A stretch of DNA of 64,000 nt from Siphonodentalium dalli. Its lineage: Eukaryota; Mollusca; Scaphopoda; Gadilida; Siphonodentaliidae. The notes under the pieces are model-generated. The model was not told the DNA's origin. It did not search any database and was given only the letters and a program-made list of their open reading frames with translations. Shown here in pieces: positions 12,415 through 24,409 of the stretch; position 1 is the stretch's first letter, and each line of letters starts with the position of its first letter. The DNA lies in contig CP136061.1 of the NCBI GenBank assembly GCA_032622095.1, positions 18,788,991 through 18,852,990 on the forward strand, given 5' to 3'. A program made the position numbers and the translations under genes.

Positions 12415-12960
12415 TAGTTGAAAAAGGGCCATATCTCTGGTATAACAAATTGGATCTAACCCATATTCAAATTCGTTCTGTATTTTGAGTTGAGACACTC
12501 ATATACCAAATTTGGCTCCTATCAGATGAAAAATGGTTGCTTTATCGAAGTATGTGTGAACTATATGTCAAAGGACCATAACTCCATTAAAAAACATCCG
12601 ATCAAACCCATATTCGAACTCAATCAGTATGTTGGTCTGAGAACCTCATATACCATATTTGGTTACAATCAGATAAAAAATGTTTGAGTTATGGCAGAAT
12701 TCATGAATTCTAAGTCAAAAAAGGGCCATAACTCTGTAAAAAAAAGTCGGATCAAACACATATTCGAACTCGATCTGTATTTTGGGCTGAAAACCCCATA
12801 TACAAAATTTGGTTTTGATAAGGTAGAAAATGTTTGAGTTATCGCATTAGACGTAAAGTGTCTACGGACGGACAGACGGACGGACGGACAGACGGACGGA
12901 CGGACGAACGACGAGTGGTCAATCCGGACAACGACACTATGTTTACCATACATGGTATGG
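12415..12960 (+). repeat. 'GGCCATAACTC' repeat, three imperfect units with an ACGG tail
   Basis: Three ~150-bp units each carry AAGGGCCATA(A/T)CTC, CCCATATTC(A/G)AA(C/T)TCG and CATATACCA(A/T)ATTTGG. They are followed by a (GGAC)n-type tail at 12,865-12,905. The structure resembles a mollusc SINE family; non-coding. Confidence 0.6.
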
Positions 12961-13239
12961 GTAAACATAAAAAGCAATAAGCTCCGACGAACTCAAAAGT
13001 AAACTACAAATTGTGTAGGCATGCACTTACAGTGTATGCTATATTGCACAGAAAATTGAGGTTTAGAGATTCACTTAATTTACTCTTGTTTTTATCACAT
13101 TTCAGTGTTACCTTGAATCTCTTTGACACCATCATGATGTTTCCAACAATAATGATAACTTATTATTTATATTTCTAAATCACACAATGAAGACGAAAAA
13201 TTCATCGAATGTATTCTCAAATTATACAGGTATTAAGTT

Positions 13240-13965
13240 GTCATGCAAAATTCGTTGGACGTACCGGTAGCCCAGATTCGAACTGGGCCAAGATTCTCAA
13301 GTTGTAAGTCAACAAGGACCATAACTGCAGTTAAAATGGGCAAACATAACCTAAATTTGAACTTGATCTGTGTATTCATATGAGTAATCCTTACACCAAA
13401 TTTGAAAAAAATCAGATAACTAAAACAAAAGAAAAAAAACCATAAACCAAAATAATCGGCAAATTCTAAGTCGACAAGGACCATAACTCCAGCAAAAAAA
13501 TTGGCAGGGCGGAAAGAAGCCAAATTTGAATTAGACCTGTGTTTTCATACGAGTAATCCATATACCAAATTTGAAGAAAGAAAAAAAACAACTAAAACTA
13601 ATGTTATCACCCGGAAACCAAAATTTTTATCAGCAAAATTCTAAGTCGACAAGGACAATGACTCCAGCAAAAATGAGTGGACTGAACCCAAATTCAAACT
13701 GGAACTGTATTTTCAAGTTGGTTATCCACATACGAAATTAAAAAAAATGAGATTACTAAAACTAAAGTTATAATCCGGAAATAATCTGGGACAGACAGAC
13801 AGACAGCAATAATTATCTGGGACAGACAGCAGATTTCTATAGTCCCCAAAAAACAATTTCAGGGGGACAAATTTTTTTAATTCAAATAAAACAAACACAC
13901 CTATCCAAGCACAGCTTGAGCCAATTAAACCACATACCAAGTTTGGAGGTAATTAACAGGGTTCA
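13240..13965 (+). repeat. Diverged 'AAGTCGACAAGGACCATAACTCC' repeat units
   Basis: About four imperfect units containing TAAGTCGACAAGGACCATAA and CATATACCAAATTTGAA, ending with a CAGACAGACAGACAG tail near 13,795. Non-coding. Confidence 0.55.
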
Positions 13966-14383
13966 CGCTGGACTGATATTTTTGTTTGCCAAATGAAAAT
14001 ATTTTTTGCCAAATGCTTTTAGAAATTGCCAAATGCTATCACTGATAGTATCAGTTTCTGCAACATTGAGTCTTACGTTTTGACAATTATGGTTGGAACG
14101 ACTTTTAATATCGATAGGAAAGCATTTAGTTAATAATTATTTTCGCCTCTCTACAACAATAACTTCTCTACAACAATAAACCAATCACGAACAATAAAAT
14201 GACAGAAGGGCATATCAAAAGAGGATTAGCTATGTAAACACCACCACAATCCATATGAGTACATGTGCATGCAATCCATCAACCCGTTGATACTAATACT
14301 ATCAGATCAACTGCATATTGATAGGTGTCAACTGTTCGTTAACTTTTCCTAAACCTAAACACAACTAATACAATGATATATTG

Positions 14384-14471
14384 TTAACCCTTTGAGTGCC
14401 AGGGGCCGATCTCATCGGCCCTAAACCTACAAAATAAGTCTGTTAAAGAATATAAGAATAAATTATTAAAA

Positions 14472-14510
<39 letters not shown>

Positions 14511-14635
14511 TTAGGCCAATGCAGTCTCTTATATATATGCGAGGCGACCTATGGTCGACTCGCATATATAAGAGAATGCATTGGCACAGGGTATATGGGT
14601 TGATACAAAAATCGACCTGGCACTCAAAGGGTTAA
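14384..14635. mobile_element. TTAA-flanked MITE, family C, copy 2
   Basis: TTAA at 14,384-14,387 and 14,632-14,635; termini CCCTTTGAGTGCCAGG and its inverse. It holds a GGGCCGATCTCATCGGCCC hairpin, a pure A tract of about 33 bases, and one palindromic core shared with families B and D. Confidence 0.75.
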
Positions 14636-14702
14636 GAATTTCCTGAAATGAATAGTATAGATTGACCAATATTTTTCAACTTTCTTGAGAAACTAAAGGT
14701 AC

Positions 14703-15051
14703 AGATGGCCTTCACAGTGGGTATTGCTGTTAAAATAGTTTATACATCCGTTAAAACTACCATAAACAGAAAGAATACTCAAATATTACATTTTTTTCTT
14801 CTTACACCAATAAAAAATATTGTGTAAATAGTATGTTATTGTCAAGTTCATATGCTTTGTTATGTAAACAAAACCCAAAAATGTTACAGAACCTGGCTTT
14901 TGTTTTAAAAAACAGGGTACAAACTAGATTATGATTGGTATAAGAAAAAAATATGTCAATACTTGTATTTTAATATTCTTTCTGTTTATGGCAGTTTTAA
15001 CAGATGTGACTATTTTAACAGCAATATACCCACTGTGAAGGCCATCCATGC
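14703..15051. repeat. Long inverted repeat (foldback element)
   Basis: The left arm starting AGATGGCCTTCACAGTGGGT pairs with the right arm ending CCCACTGTGAAGGCCAT. The arms run about 110 bp through CTGTTAAAATAG and CATAAACAGAAAGAATA, around an AT-rich loop. No target duplication seen. Confidence 0.65.
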
Positions 15052-15224
15052 CTATAAAAGTGACTTGCGAAATGAAAATAATTTTTGCCAAATGTGAGTT
15101 ATTTTTGCCATTGGCAAATGACAGAACAAACCCAAATAATCAACCAAACCTAACTGCAGTTATCAATGGGGAAGAATGAAATCCAGAAATTCAGTCGAAA
15201 TAGGTCCATAACTATAATAACTAG

Positions 15225-15995
15225 AGGTGTGACTGTCCCAATGGGACTACGGATACCCCCCTTTTTTAAAAATACTAAGATGTTTGACATGTCAGTAAAC
15301 ATTTAGTTAAAATAATAAAATAACAGTTCCCATTGCAGGCGTACAACCATAACCCTAATCTTAAACCTATTGACCGAAAATTGTAGGAATAAAAGCTTGG
15401 ACAAAATTATGTATGTTGCGAAAAAAATTCTAAGTCGAAAATGGGGAATAACTCCACACAAAAAATGTCGGACAGACGTCATAATTGCAGGTGCACAGGT
15501 TCCCATGGTACTAAATATCAGTGCCAAGATTAAAAAACATTGACCGAAAAATGTAGGAATAAAAGCTCGGACAAAATTATGCATGTTGCAAAAAAAGTTT
15601 CTAAGTTAAAAAAGGGGGATAACTCCACCAAAAAATGTCGGACAGATGTCATAATCGCAGATGCACAAGTTCCAATGGTACTAAATATCTGTGCCACGTT
15701 TTTAAAAAATTGACCAAAAAATGTAGGAATAAAAGCTCGGACAAAAGTATACATGCTGCGAAAATTTTCTAAGTCGAAAAAGGGGGGATAACTCCAAAAT
15801 AAAAGTCCGACAGACGTCATAATCGCAGGTGCACAGGTTCCCATGGTGGTTGATGCCTGTGCCAAGTTTCACGGAAATTGATCAAAAAACGACTGAGAAA
15901 AACTCCGGACAAATTTGTGTCCACGGACGGACGGACGACGGACGGACAAGCTGACTCCAGTATACCCCCCCTAACTTCGTTGCGGGGGGTATAAT
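15225..15995 (+). repeat. Composite repeat with ~125-bp internal units and a GGTATAC terminus
   Basis: Three to four units contain TGTAGGAATAAAAGCT(T/C)GGA, TCTAAGT(C/T)(G/A)AAAA and CAGACGTCATAATCGCAGGT. The block begins near GAGGTGTGACTGTCCC, ends with an ACGGACGG tail and GGGGGGTATAATA. Non-coding. Confidence 0.6.
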
Positions 15996-16104
15996 AACAA
16001 GAGGTGGCATCAGAGATGCTGTGTCTCGTTTTCGGTGGCTTACCGCCGGTGGCTACCGCCAATTGGTGTGCATCAGTATCGGTAGACTAATTAATAGGTA
16101 AAAT

Positions 16105-17200
16105 CGAAAAATGACTAATTAAGGGCCATAACTCCATCAAATTTTATCGGGCCAGGCTGGTTTTCGAACTCGTCCGAAATATTCTTGGCAAGTATGTCTA
16201 TTCCAAATTTTAAACAAATCGGAGGACGTTTGTTTAAGTTATCGCGCTAACGAGCTAAAAATTCACGAAAAATGACTAATTAAGGGCCATAACTCTATCA
16301 AATTTTATTGGGCCAGGCTGGTTTCGAATTCGTCCAGGATATTATTGGAAGACACTTATATACCAAATTTTAGTTGAATCGGATGACGTTTGTTGAAGTT
16401 ATCGCGCTAACGAGCTCAAAATTCGTACAAAATGACTACTTAAGGACCATAACTCTGTAAAATTTTATCGGGCCGATTTTCTAACTCGTCCGAGGTATTC
16501 TTGGGAGACACCTATATATCAAAATTTCAATCAAATAGGATGATGTTTGTTAAATTATCGTGCTAACGAGCTGAAAATTCGTGAAAAATGACTAATTAAG
16601 GGCCATAACTCTATCAAATTTTATCGGACCTGGCCGGTTTTCGAACTCGTGCGAGATATTCTTGGGAGACACCTATATACCAAATTTCAATCAAATCGGA
16701 TAACGTTTGTTGAAGTTATCGCGCTAACGAGCTAAAAATTCATGAAAAATGACTAATTAAGGGCCATAACTCTATCAAATTTTATCGGACCAGGCCGGTT
16801 TTGGAACTCGTCCGAGATATTCTTGGGAGACACCTATATACCAAATTTCAATCAAATCGGATAACGTTTGTTGAAGTTATCGCGCTAACGAGCTAAAAAT
16901 TCATGAAAAATGACTAATTAAGGGCCATAACTCTATCAAATTTTATCGGACCAGGCGGGTTTTCGAACTCGTGCGAGATATTCTTGGGAGACACCTATAT
17001 ACCAAATTTCAATCAAATCGGATAACGTTTGTTGAAGTTGTTGTGCTAACGAGCCTAAAATCAGTGAAAAATGGCAAAGGGCCATAACTCTGTAATAAAT
17101 GTGCGGACAAACCCGATTTTTTAATCCGTCAATCCGCCCACCCGTCCGCCGCCCGCCCGCCGTCCCTCATCAAACTATAAGTCGAGTTTTGGAAAAAAAC
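16105..17200 (+). repeat. ~160-bp tandem repeat, six full units plus a degraded one
   Basis: Units begin at about 16,111, 16,272, 16,432, 16,588, 16,749 and 16,910, with a degraded unit at 17,063. Each has ATGACTAATTAAGGGCCATA, ACTCTATCAAATTTTATCGG, TTGGGAGACACCTATATACC and TTATCGCGCTAACGAGCT. It closes with a CCGCCCGCCCGCCGTCC tail. This looks like a SINE-like body expanded in tandem. Confidence 0.8.
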
Positions 17201-18094
17201 TCGACTAATAAATAATAATGACCAGTTTTATATAGCGATTAACCAATTACTTGCTCTAACGCGCTTGGTACAATATTACCCCAGTCATTTGTACAAGCCA
17301 ACCAATGAACCGGCTGCAGCCATAGCAGGCCCTGCTCTGATACTCATCAGTATGACAAGCTGACTGGTACTCTTTTAACGCATGAGTGATGCGAAGCCGA
17401 CACAGTAAGAGCGACCTTGCTCAAGGGTCACAACTTGGCGCAGGTTTTGAAACAGCGAGCAATCCGACAATTGCACGTCGATCAAATCGGCCAAGCCACT
17501 GCTATGTGGAGACTCAATGACCGGCGACGCGTTGCAAACCCATATCGATGTGTTTGCAGTGAATACAAGTTTGACACGCTGACCACCGGACCACGGAGCT
17601 CCACTCTGGTAAAAATAAGTTAATGGAATCCAAAATCAAAATTGACCTGTATTTTATTATTGTAAACCTACATGTACACCACCAATTACCAAACTTAATT
17701 TCATTCAGTTAACATTAACTGTAGTTATCATCTGGAAACGCAAATTGAGCCCAAATTTCAACAATGGCCATAAAATGAAATATGAACTGACGGATGGACA
17801 TTTCCTAAATTAAGTTTCCCTGAGTACAAATAATATCTCTGTGCAAACAGGTGCAAAGAGAATTCACATAGAAACATAAATTTTGTTCAAAAGTGATTTT
17901 TCAATCTATATATTTTAACTAGGTTTGATATCTAATGGGTTACATTACATGGGTTAGATGACTTAATTACCATATTTTCTATTTTAAAGGTCTCAATTTC
18001 ACATTTACCAGTATAGATATAGGTGTAATTAATATGTTAGGATGATGTTATTTTGCAGAGAAACGAATTATGTTATAGTAAATAATTTAATAAA
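17201..18094. other. GC-richer patch without a firm gene
   Basis: 17,417-17,623 (+) is open for 68 codons and is less AT-rich than its surroundings. I recognise no domain, and the composition alone does not establish coding. The rest is AT-rich. Confidence 0.3.
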
Positions 18095-18520
18095 AACAAG
18101 AGCTGGGCTGTAGCCCGGTGCATACCCCATGTGGCATGCTACCTACTATGGGCATACCATGGCTGAGATAATCAGGCAGACAGACAAACAAACATTTCAA
18201 ATAAACAAAGATGAATAACTCTAGAACAGAACGATTGAACACACCATTGTATGTCCTGATAGCAAATTTCATTGAGATCCAACAACTAACAGTTAAGATA
18301 TCTGCTCAGATGGACAAAAAATACCAACAATTCCAGAGAAACAAAGATGAATAACTCTAGAATGGAAATCTCAAACAAAACGATTGAACACTCCATTGAA
18401 CGTCCTCATAGTAGTGAACATCCATACCAAATTTCACTGAGATCCGACAACTGGTGGCTGATATATGGTATCTGCCCGGATGCAGACAGACGTAGTTACT
18501 GATGATATGACATGATATGT
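18095..18520 (+). repeat. SINE-like repeat family G, copy 2
   Basis: Starts AACAAGAGCTGGGCTGTAGC with CATACCCC(A/T)TGTGG. It continues through two diverged ~125-bp units containing AAACAAAGATGAATAACTCT and GAGATCC(A/G)ACAACT. Confidence 0.55.
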
Positions 18521-18527
18521 CTACTCA

Positions 18528-18926
18528 TTAACCCTTTACCCAACAAACCGGCCAAAACCGGCCAAATAAAGCTTCAACAGCCTAAAATATCTTCGGTCTG
18601 TCTCAATAAAACCATACAAATATGGATATCATTGGAACCGGCTCATTGACCACATTGTGATGGTTACAGTTATACCCTGTGCCAATGCATTCTCTTATAT
18701 ATGCGAGTCGACCATAGGTCGCCTCGCATATATAAGAGAATGCATTGGCCTAAAAAAAATCTTTTTTTAACACTTTTTACCATTTTTCTTACATTCTTTA
18801 ACAATTTTATAATTTTTAATGTGTTAAGCCAATGCATTCTCTTATATATGCGAGGCGACCTATGGTCGACTCGCATATATAAGAGAATGCATTGGCACAG
18901 GGCCCTTCTGTTGGGTAAAGGGTTAA
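18528..18926 (-). mobile_element. TTAA-flanked MITE, family B, copy 3 (inverted)
   Basis: The same element as copies 1, 2 and 4 in the opposite orientation. It starts CCCTTTACCCAACAAACCGG and ends CTGTTGGGTAAAGGG, with TTAA on both flanks and both palindromes present. Confidence 0.8.
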
Positions 18927-19147
18927 TGTGGCTAAAACCCGATATGACTACCCTTTTTATGTGACTTTATGTGGGGGGTCAAAGGGGGCCTCAAACTTCA
19001 AAGGGAAAGTGATCTCAACCTTCATAAGGGCAGGAGCGCTCAACCTTCATAAGAAGAGGGCTCAACCTCCATAAGGGTAGGGCAGGAGTCAGACAGGGGC
19101 AATGGCGGCTGGTGCCCCTGCATGCCTGGTGCACCTGGTCAGAGGTA

Positions 19148-19409
19148 CAGTAATGCCCTAAATAATCAACTCCTCAACCACAGCAGAATTACGGGTAACT
19201 TTTCAGGATTTAGTCGGAAATAGGGCTTGCTGCCATTCATCGGAAAGTTCTCAGTGAGAGCTTTCCGATCTCTCAGTGAGAGCTTTCCGATGAATGGCAA
19301 CAGTGAGAGCTTTCCAATGAATGGCAACAAGCCATATTTCCGACTAAATCCTGAAAAGTTACCCATAATTCTGATGTGGTTAAGGAGTCAATTATTAAGG
19401 GCATTACTG
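19148..19409. mobile_element. Family A foldback MITE, copy 5 (expanded loop)
   Basis: Complete CAGTAATGCCC / GGGCATTACTG termini with flanking TA. The loop holds three partial copies of TCAGTGAGAGCTTTCCGAT instead of one, so the hairpin tip has been duplicated. Confidence 0.8.
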
Positions 19410-19942
19410 TACAAAATGCAGCTCAACTATTATCAGCTATTATCATGACTTCGTGACAAGCTGTTACACAGTGTGTATTCGTCCTAAGTTTAGTACTAGA
19501 ATCAATGAAAAATTCAGGAAGAAAGTGAAGCATTTTTAAACGTGAACCAGGACAATATTTATCTTAGCGAGAAAAATGATGGACAAGAACAGCTACTAAT
19601 ATCTGCAGTATCCACTGAGGAGACACTCCCAGCAGAGTATTGTTAAAGCTGACGTATATCAACAAAGACACCTGTACTGCTAGGCAAACAGTACGTTACC
19701 GGTTCCTATAGGATCAATAGACCCTATACAGGTCCTTTTATTTAAAACCAATCCCATGCATGTTTTACAATGTAGCACGACAGTATTCTTCAGGTATGTT
19801 GGGCAATGTTATACCTCTGAGTCCTGACATACATTGTATTTAAATATTGATTTAGAAAGGCTCTGCAGTTGAATGAAATCCTATGGAATCCATCCCACTT
19901 TTATACTTGTTAACAAAAGCATGGGTGGGGCGTGACTGAATA
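19410..19942. other. No gene recognised
   Basis: Unique-looking AT-rich sequence, nothing supported. Confidence 0.4.
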
Positions 19943-20119
19943 CAGTAATGCCCAAAATAATCGACTCCTTAGTTGGAAAAATGGCTTGTTGGCATTCATC
20001 AGAAAGCTCTCAGTGAAAGCTTTCCGATGAATGGCAACAAGAAATTTTTCGGACTAAATGCTGAAAAATTACCCATAATTCTGCTGTGGTTAAGGAGTTG
20101 ATTATTTAGGGCATTACTG
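19943..20119. mobile_element. Family A foldback MITE, copy 6 (left arm deleted)
   Basis: Both termini and TA are present. The left arm lacks the CACAGCAGAATTATGGGTAA segment, so the arms are unequal. Confidence 0.75.
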
Positions 20120-20237
20120 TACTTGTTAACAAGAGCATGGCTGGGGTGTGACTGAATACCATACTCAAACAGAGTCAAACTTGGCCTTTATTTTTGGCTG
20201 ATATATACACATACATGATACAGGTACATGTACCAAC

Positions 20238-21041
20238 TAGGTATGCGAACCGGACCACCACTCCAGTGAAGAGGTGGTCCAGTCAGCTCTCAGTGGTCCG
20301 GTATTCTTGCCTGGACTGCTCCATGCAGACTGGTCTGATCATTATAAAATAAATGTGTTAAATCTTACTTTGGTATATGCAATTGTGTTACGGAAAGAGC
20401 AAAGTTACTGCCGGGCCAGCTTGTATTAAAATCTGAACATCATATAATATAATACAATACATTGTATATATGCACATTGTGTATTTTGTTATCTCCATCA
20501 TTGTATAGAAGTTATAGAATGAATAAATGTGCTTAAAACTTGTGACTGTGACTCAATATACATGTACATGTAGAGTCTGTAATTCACGTTTCAGCTATTC
20601 TCCACATGCTATGATTGGGTTGAGTGCAAATGCTCCAAATCTTTCAGCACTCATAACGTTTTGTTCTTAGCATAGCCAAATGAATATATTCCAGATAGAT
20701 TGTCAATTTCCAACATGCAGGTATGTGTACAGCCATACCGGTATTGATGTAGTTACTTCAGGTTAGATATTGCCAACTACATGTACATGTATAGGCTAGT
20801 ATATCGTGATTCACAACCTATGTTCAGTACAGTGATATGTATATGAGGGTAATTAGTTGACATGGTAATGGCCCAGTACTTAAGCAATATACATGTAGAC
20901 ATACATCTATGTATTAAAGTTCACGAATCAGTACAGTAATGGACCAGACTGCCATGTGTGGACCAGTCCAGTGATGACGGTCCGGTCCACGGTCTGGCCC
21001 TGGACCGTACCGTTGTTTTTTGCGGTCTGGTCGCATCCCTA
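20238..21041. mobile_element. Possible hAT-like non-autonomous element
   Basis: Left end TAGGTATGCGAACCGGACC and right end (complemented) TAGGGATGCGACCAGACCG are similar. TACCAAC precedes the left end and recurs a few bases past the right end (21,049-21,055). The element appears to sit inside a common 'ACCAACTTTGGTTCTGATC' repeat. The exact target duplication is not clean. No coding capacity. Confidence 0.4.
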
Positions 21042-21261
21042 ATAGTAATACCAACTTTGGTTCTGATCAAATACTGGTAATTCAAAATGGAATTAGCAGT
21101 TGGAAACCAAAAATGTTAACAGATAGTAAGACAGGTGGATGGATGGACAGATGGACAGGCGGATGGATGGACAGACATTCTGATTACAAAATACGACCAC
21201 GGGTGTATAACAAAAATATATACTAACTATGGTCACTCATCATGTACTTCACTGATGGCAT

Positions 21262-22160
21262 AAACTCTGAGGAATATCAACACAAGCTTCGAAAGCAATC
21301 TACCACAAACCCATATGCATTTAAACTCCGAGGAATATCAACACAAGCTTCGAAAGCAATCTACCACAAACCCATATGCATTTACACTCCGAGGAATATC
21401 AACACAAGCTTCGAAAGCAATCTACCACAAACCCATATACATTTACACTCCGAGGAATATCAACACAAGCTTCGAAAGCAATCTACCACAAACCCATATG
21501 CATTTACACTCCGAGGAATATCAACACAAGCTTCGAAAGCAATATACCACAAACCCATATGCATTTACACTCCGAGGAATATCAACACAAGCTTCGAAAG
21601 CAATCTACCACAAACCCATATGCATTTACACTCCGAGGAATATCAACACAAGCTTCGAAAGCAATATACCACGAACCCATATGCATTTACACTTCGAGGA
21701 ATATCAACACAAGCTTCGAAAGCAATATACCACAAACCCATATGCATTTACACTCCGAGGAATATCAACACAAGCTTCGAAAGCAATCTACCACAAACCC
21801 ATATGCATTTACACTCCGAGGAATATCAACACAAGCTTCGAAAGCAATCTACCACAAACCCATATGCATTTACACTCCGAGGAATATCAACACAAGCTTC
21901 GAAAGCAATCTACCACGAACCCATATGCATTTACACTCCGAGGAATATCAACACAAGCTTCGAAATCAATATACCACAAACCCATATGCATTTACACTCC
22001 GAGGAATATCAACACAAGCTTTGAAAGCAATATACCACAAACCCATATGCATTTACACTCCGAGGAATATCAACACAAGCTTCGAAAGCAATATACCACA
22101 AACCCATATGCATTTACACTCCGAGGAATATCAACACAAGCTTCGAAAGCAATATACCAC
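21262..22160 (+). repeat. 61-bp tandem array, about 15 copies
   Basis: Nearly identical 61-bp units, each with a HindIII site in AACACAAGCTTCGAAAGC followed by AT(A/C)TACCACAAACCCATAT and TTTACACTCCGAGG. Because 61 is 1 mod 3 and the unit lacks stops, all three forward frames stay open for 260-320 codons and give the same 61-residue cycle out of phase. I treat these as repeat artefacts, not genes. Variation is limited to a few positions (CTACC/ATACC, CACAAA/CACGAA). Confidence 0.9.
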
Positions 22161-22342
22161 AAGATGGTTTGCGGATCCGACCGACCGCAAATTTTCGTTT
22201 TTCAAAAAAAAACAAAAATTGAAATTTCATGTTATTTTTTTGCCGCCGATCCTTTACAAGCCCACCTGATGACATAAAAATAAAAATATGGATTTCATTG
22301 AGCAACATCGTTGATCGTGATGTCGACGAAAATAGGAAATAT
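22161..22342. other. Sequence between the array and the LTR element
   Basis: Begins with GATGGTTTGCGGATCCGACC and an A-rich tract. The motif AAGATGGTTTGCGGAT also occurs inverted at about 52,288-52,304 beside a single 61-bp-array fragment, so this is part of a dispersed repeat. Confidence 0.45.
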
Positions 22343-22876
22343 TGTCCGATAGTACATACGATAGTTATGTGTTGTTATATGTGTTCCTGGAATCTAGGAT
22401 AAACTTCCTTTCCCCAGTGATTGTAACTGCTAGGGTTAATTGTATAGATAAGCACAATACATAGAAGACAGATTATATATAGTGTAGAAACACACACGCA
22501 TCATTAACAAGATCACATTCTTAAGTGGTTATGACTGGTAGCAACCATTGTATAAGTTAGGGTGGATAAAGCCAGTATCATTCTATAAGACAGTATATAG
22601 TTATACACGTCATATCCAAGTGTATCATGTATCTCGGACCTTATTTAAGAGGATGATACACCAGAGGTGGGAATAACTACCCGTGCTCTGAAGCGGGAGC
22701 TTCACTTATCCGACAACCTGGCTACTATACCAATACCTCTATTCTTCCGCCTATGTACTGTGCTTATCGAGAAAGACTTATACATATATATAAAGTATGA
22801 AGATCTATGAACCAGTTATTGTTATCAATGTTCCCGACACGGCCAATTCAACATCTAAACCCTAGACACCGGGACA
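22343..22876 (+). repeat. 5' LTR
   Basis: 534 bp, TGTCC...GGACA inverted ends. A TATATATAAA box at 22,785-22,794 lies about 80 bp before the LTR end, the expected place for the U3/R promoter. That would leave most of the LTR as U3. Confidence 0.93.
22785..22794 (+). promoter_or_regulatory. TATA box of the 5' LTR
   Basis: TATATATAAA, the only strong TATA-like run in the 3' half of the LTR. It is the likely core promoter for the genomic RNA. Inferred from sequence only. Confidence 0.5.
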
Positions 22877-22877
22877 A

Positions 22878-22891
22878 TGGTGCCGTAGCAG
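22878..22891 (+). other. Primer-binding site (PBS)
   Basis: TGGTGCCGTAGCAG begins one base after the LTR. The leading TGG is complementary to a tRNA CCA 3' end, as expected for reverse-transcription priming. I cannot assign the primer tRNA without a tRNA set. Confidence 0.7.
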
Positions 22892-23171
22892 TAAACCAGA
22901 ACTTGTGTTTCGTCACGGAATGGTGCTCGTGAGCTTGGAACCAGAACTTGTGTTTTCGTTCATACGTGAGTACTTACTATACCAACCAGGACGTTTCTTT
23001 TGATCTAATAATTCAAATTACATAAACACAATACCCGCATTATGTTCTAGAGCAATTCTGTAATGTCACAATTAGAATGTGCATGTGCCAACCCAACTCA
23101 AATTATTCATTTCTTATATACCTGCACTTTTGCCTTTTCTATTCCCAATTACTTTAGTAATTAAAATCAAG

Positions 23172-24374
23172 ATGAATATGACACAAAGTCACCTTTCCTG
23201 TCCTTCCTTTTCGGATGACGTTAATTATAGTAGCGCCCAAATTGATGGAGAGATAGAGCGAATGCGATCTATTTTGCATGAAACCCATTAAAATCACGAG
23301 GTACGAAACGCAAATGACAGCGTCGTACTAGATCGCATTTCCACACAATTGGGTCATTTTAATAGTGCAATAGACCAACAGTTGGACGCCACACGCATTT
23401 CGTCAGCAATTCAGATGGCAACTGGTGTGACAAATGTTATCACCCCTTTTTCGGGAGACCCTAAATCTTTTCTTGAATGGACCAACGAATTATATCGTTA
23501 TGGCCAAGCAATTGCTGCGACTGATCAAACATTAATTAAATTTGCTCTGCAGACCAGCAGAGGTTCAGTTTTCGAATTTTTAACTCAGTTCACACAAGAA
23601 CGCATAAATGCTGATGGTGTGATCAGAAGTACATGGGCAGAAATCAAGCAGGAATTAAAAGTTCGATATAGCGAAGCAAAAGATAACAGAGATGCGCTCC
23701 TTATTTTTCAAGCAGCACAGCAAACACCTGACGAATCTGTACAAGTTTTTTCTGATAGATTACAATCATTAGCGATCGATGTGTATGGGCTAGTAAATAT
23801 TCGACAAAAAGTCGCCCAATTATATATGTGTGAACAATTCATCACAGGATTAAAGAGTAAATTATTGAGAGATAAACTTTTGCGAGAAGATCCACAGACC
23901 TTAAATCAAGCAACCGATCTCGCTTTAAGAGAATATACTATTCAACACCGATTACAGTCTTATTATAGACAGAATAATAAGAGTACTGATCGTAATTATC
24001 GATCATTTCGTGATAATAATTATTCTAGTATGGAAGGCAATAAATTTCATGGACGGAACACTGGTAATAAATTTAATGCGCCCGCCACACCAGAAAGACG
24101 ATGGCCAAGGTATTTACAGGGTAGAAATTCATTTAGCTCATATTATTCGAATAATAATCAGCGCCCACGGATTGGATTATATTCTAAACAAAATAGATAT
24201 GATAACACGCGAAGTTGGCCTAATATTCAACATATACGACAATCACGAACTTCTATGTTTAATCCACAGACCCACGCATTTCAATTATTATGCCGATATT
24301 GTTGGAAATCTGGTCATAATATCACATGGTGTCGAAGACGTTTGGATGCAATGAATAAACATTATTTAAACTAA
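23172..24374 (+). CDS. gag: Gag polyprotein, interrupted by one in-frame stop
   Basis: Capsid/nucleocapsid precursor that would assemble the retrotransposon particle. The frame starts at ATG 23,172 (A at -3) and runs 39 codons to a TAA at 23,289-23,291. It then continues in the same frame without another stop to TAA 24,372-24,374, about 400 codons in all. The middle has a retrotransposon-gag pattern (FSGDPKSFLEW near 23,450, then ESVQVFSDRL and FITGLKSKLL). The C-terminus is basic and Asn-rich with one CCHC zinc knuckle (C-x2-C-x4-H-x4-C) at about 24,292-24,334. Sequence on both sides of the early stop looks like one helical N-terminal region, so the stop is probably a lesion. The alternative is initiation downstream, for example at ATG 23,415. 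The end overlaps pol by 16 nt. Confidence 0.85.
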
Positions 24375-24409
24375 AACATTCCACCCAGAGCGGAGCATCT
24401 GAGTGGAAT
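24365..24409 (+). promoter_or_regulatory. -1 ribosomal frameshift signal at the gag-pol junction
   Basis: The heptamer TTTAAAC (24,365-24,371) lies in the correct X-XXY-YYZ phase immediately before the gag stop. After a 6-nt spacer, a hairpin follows: ATTCCAC (24,378-24,384) pairs with GTGGAAT (24,403-24,409), and CAGA (24,386-24,389) pairs with TCTG (24,398-24,401) across one mismatch. The loop GGAGC (24,392-24,396) can also pair with GCTCC at 24,443-24,447, a possible pseudoknot. The -1 frame is open only from 24,359 (after a stop at 24,356-24,358), so a shift must occur in this 16-nt window. Slippery site and spacing match established retroviral -1 signals. Confidence 0.85.

Noticed and set aside
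12850-12977. Serine/arginine-rich frame over the ACGGACGG tail
   Set aside because: Product of the simple tail repeat of a SINE-like element.
21262-22160. CRISPR-like array (regular repeats with HindIII sites)
   Set aside because: Units are contiguous and near identical over the full 61 bp, with no unique spacers; eukaryotic context, no cas genes.
21242-22277. Three overlapping long forward frames (260-320 codons) that could be called repeat proteins
   Set aside because: All follow from a stop-free 61-bp tandem unit; same cycle in three phases, no splice, start or domain evidence.
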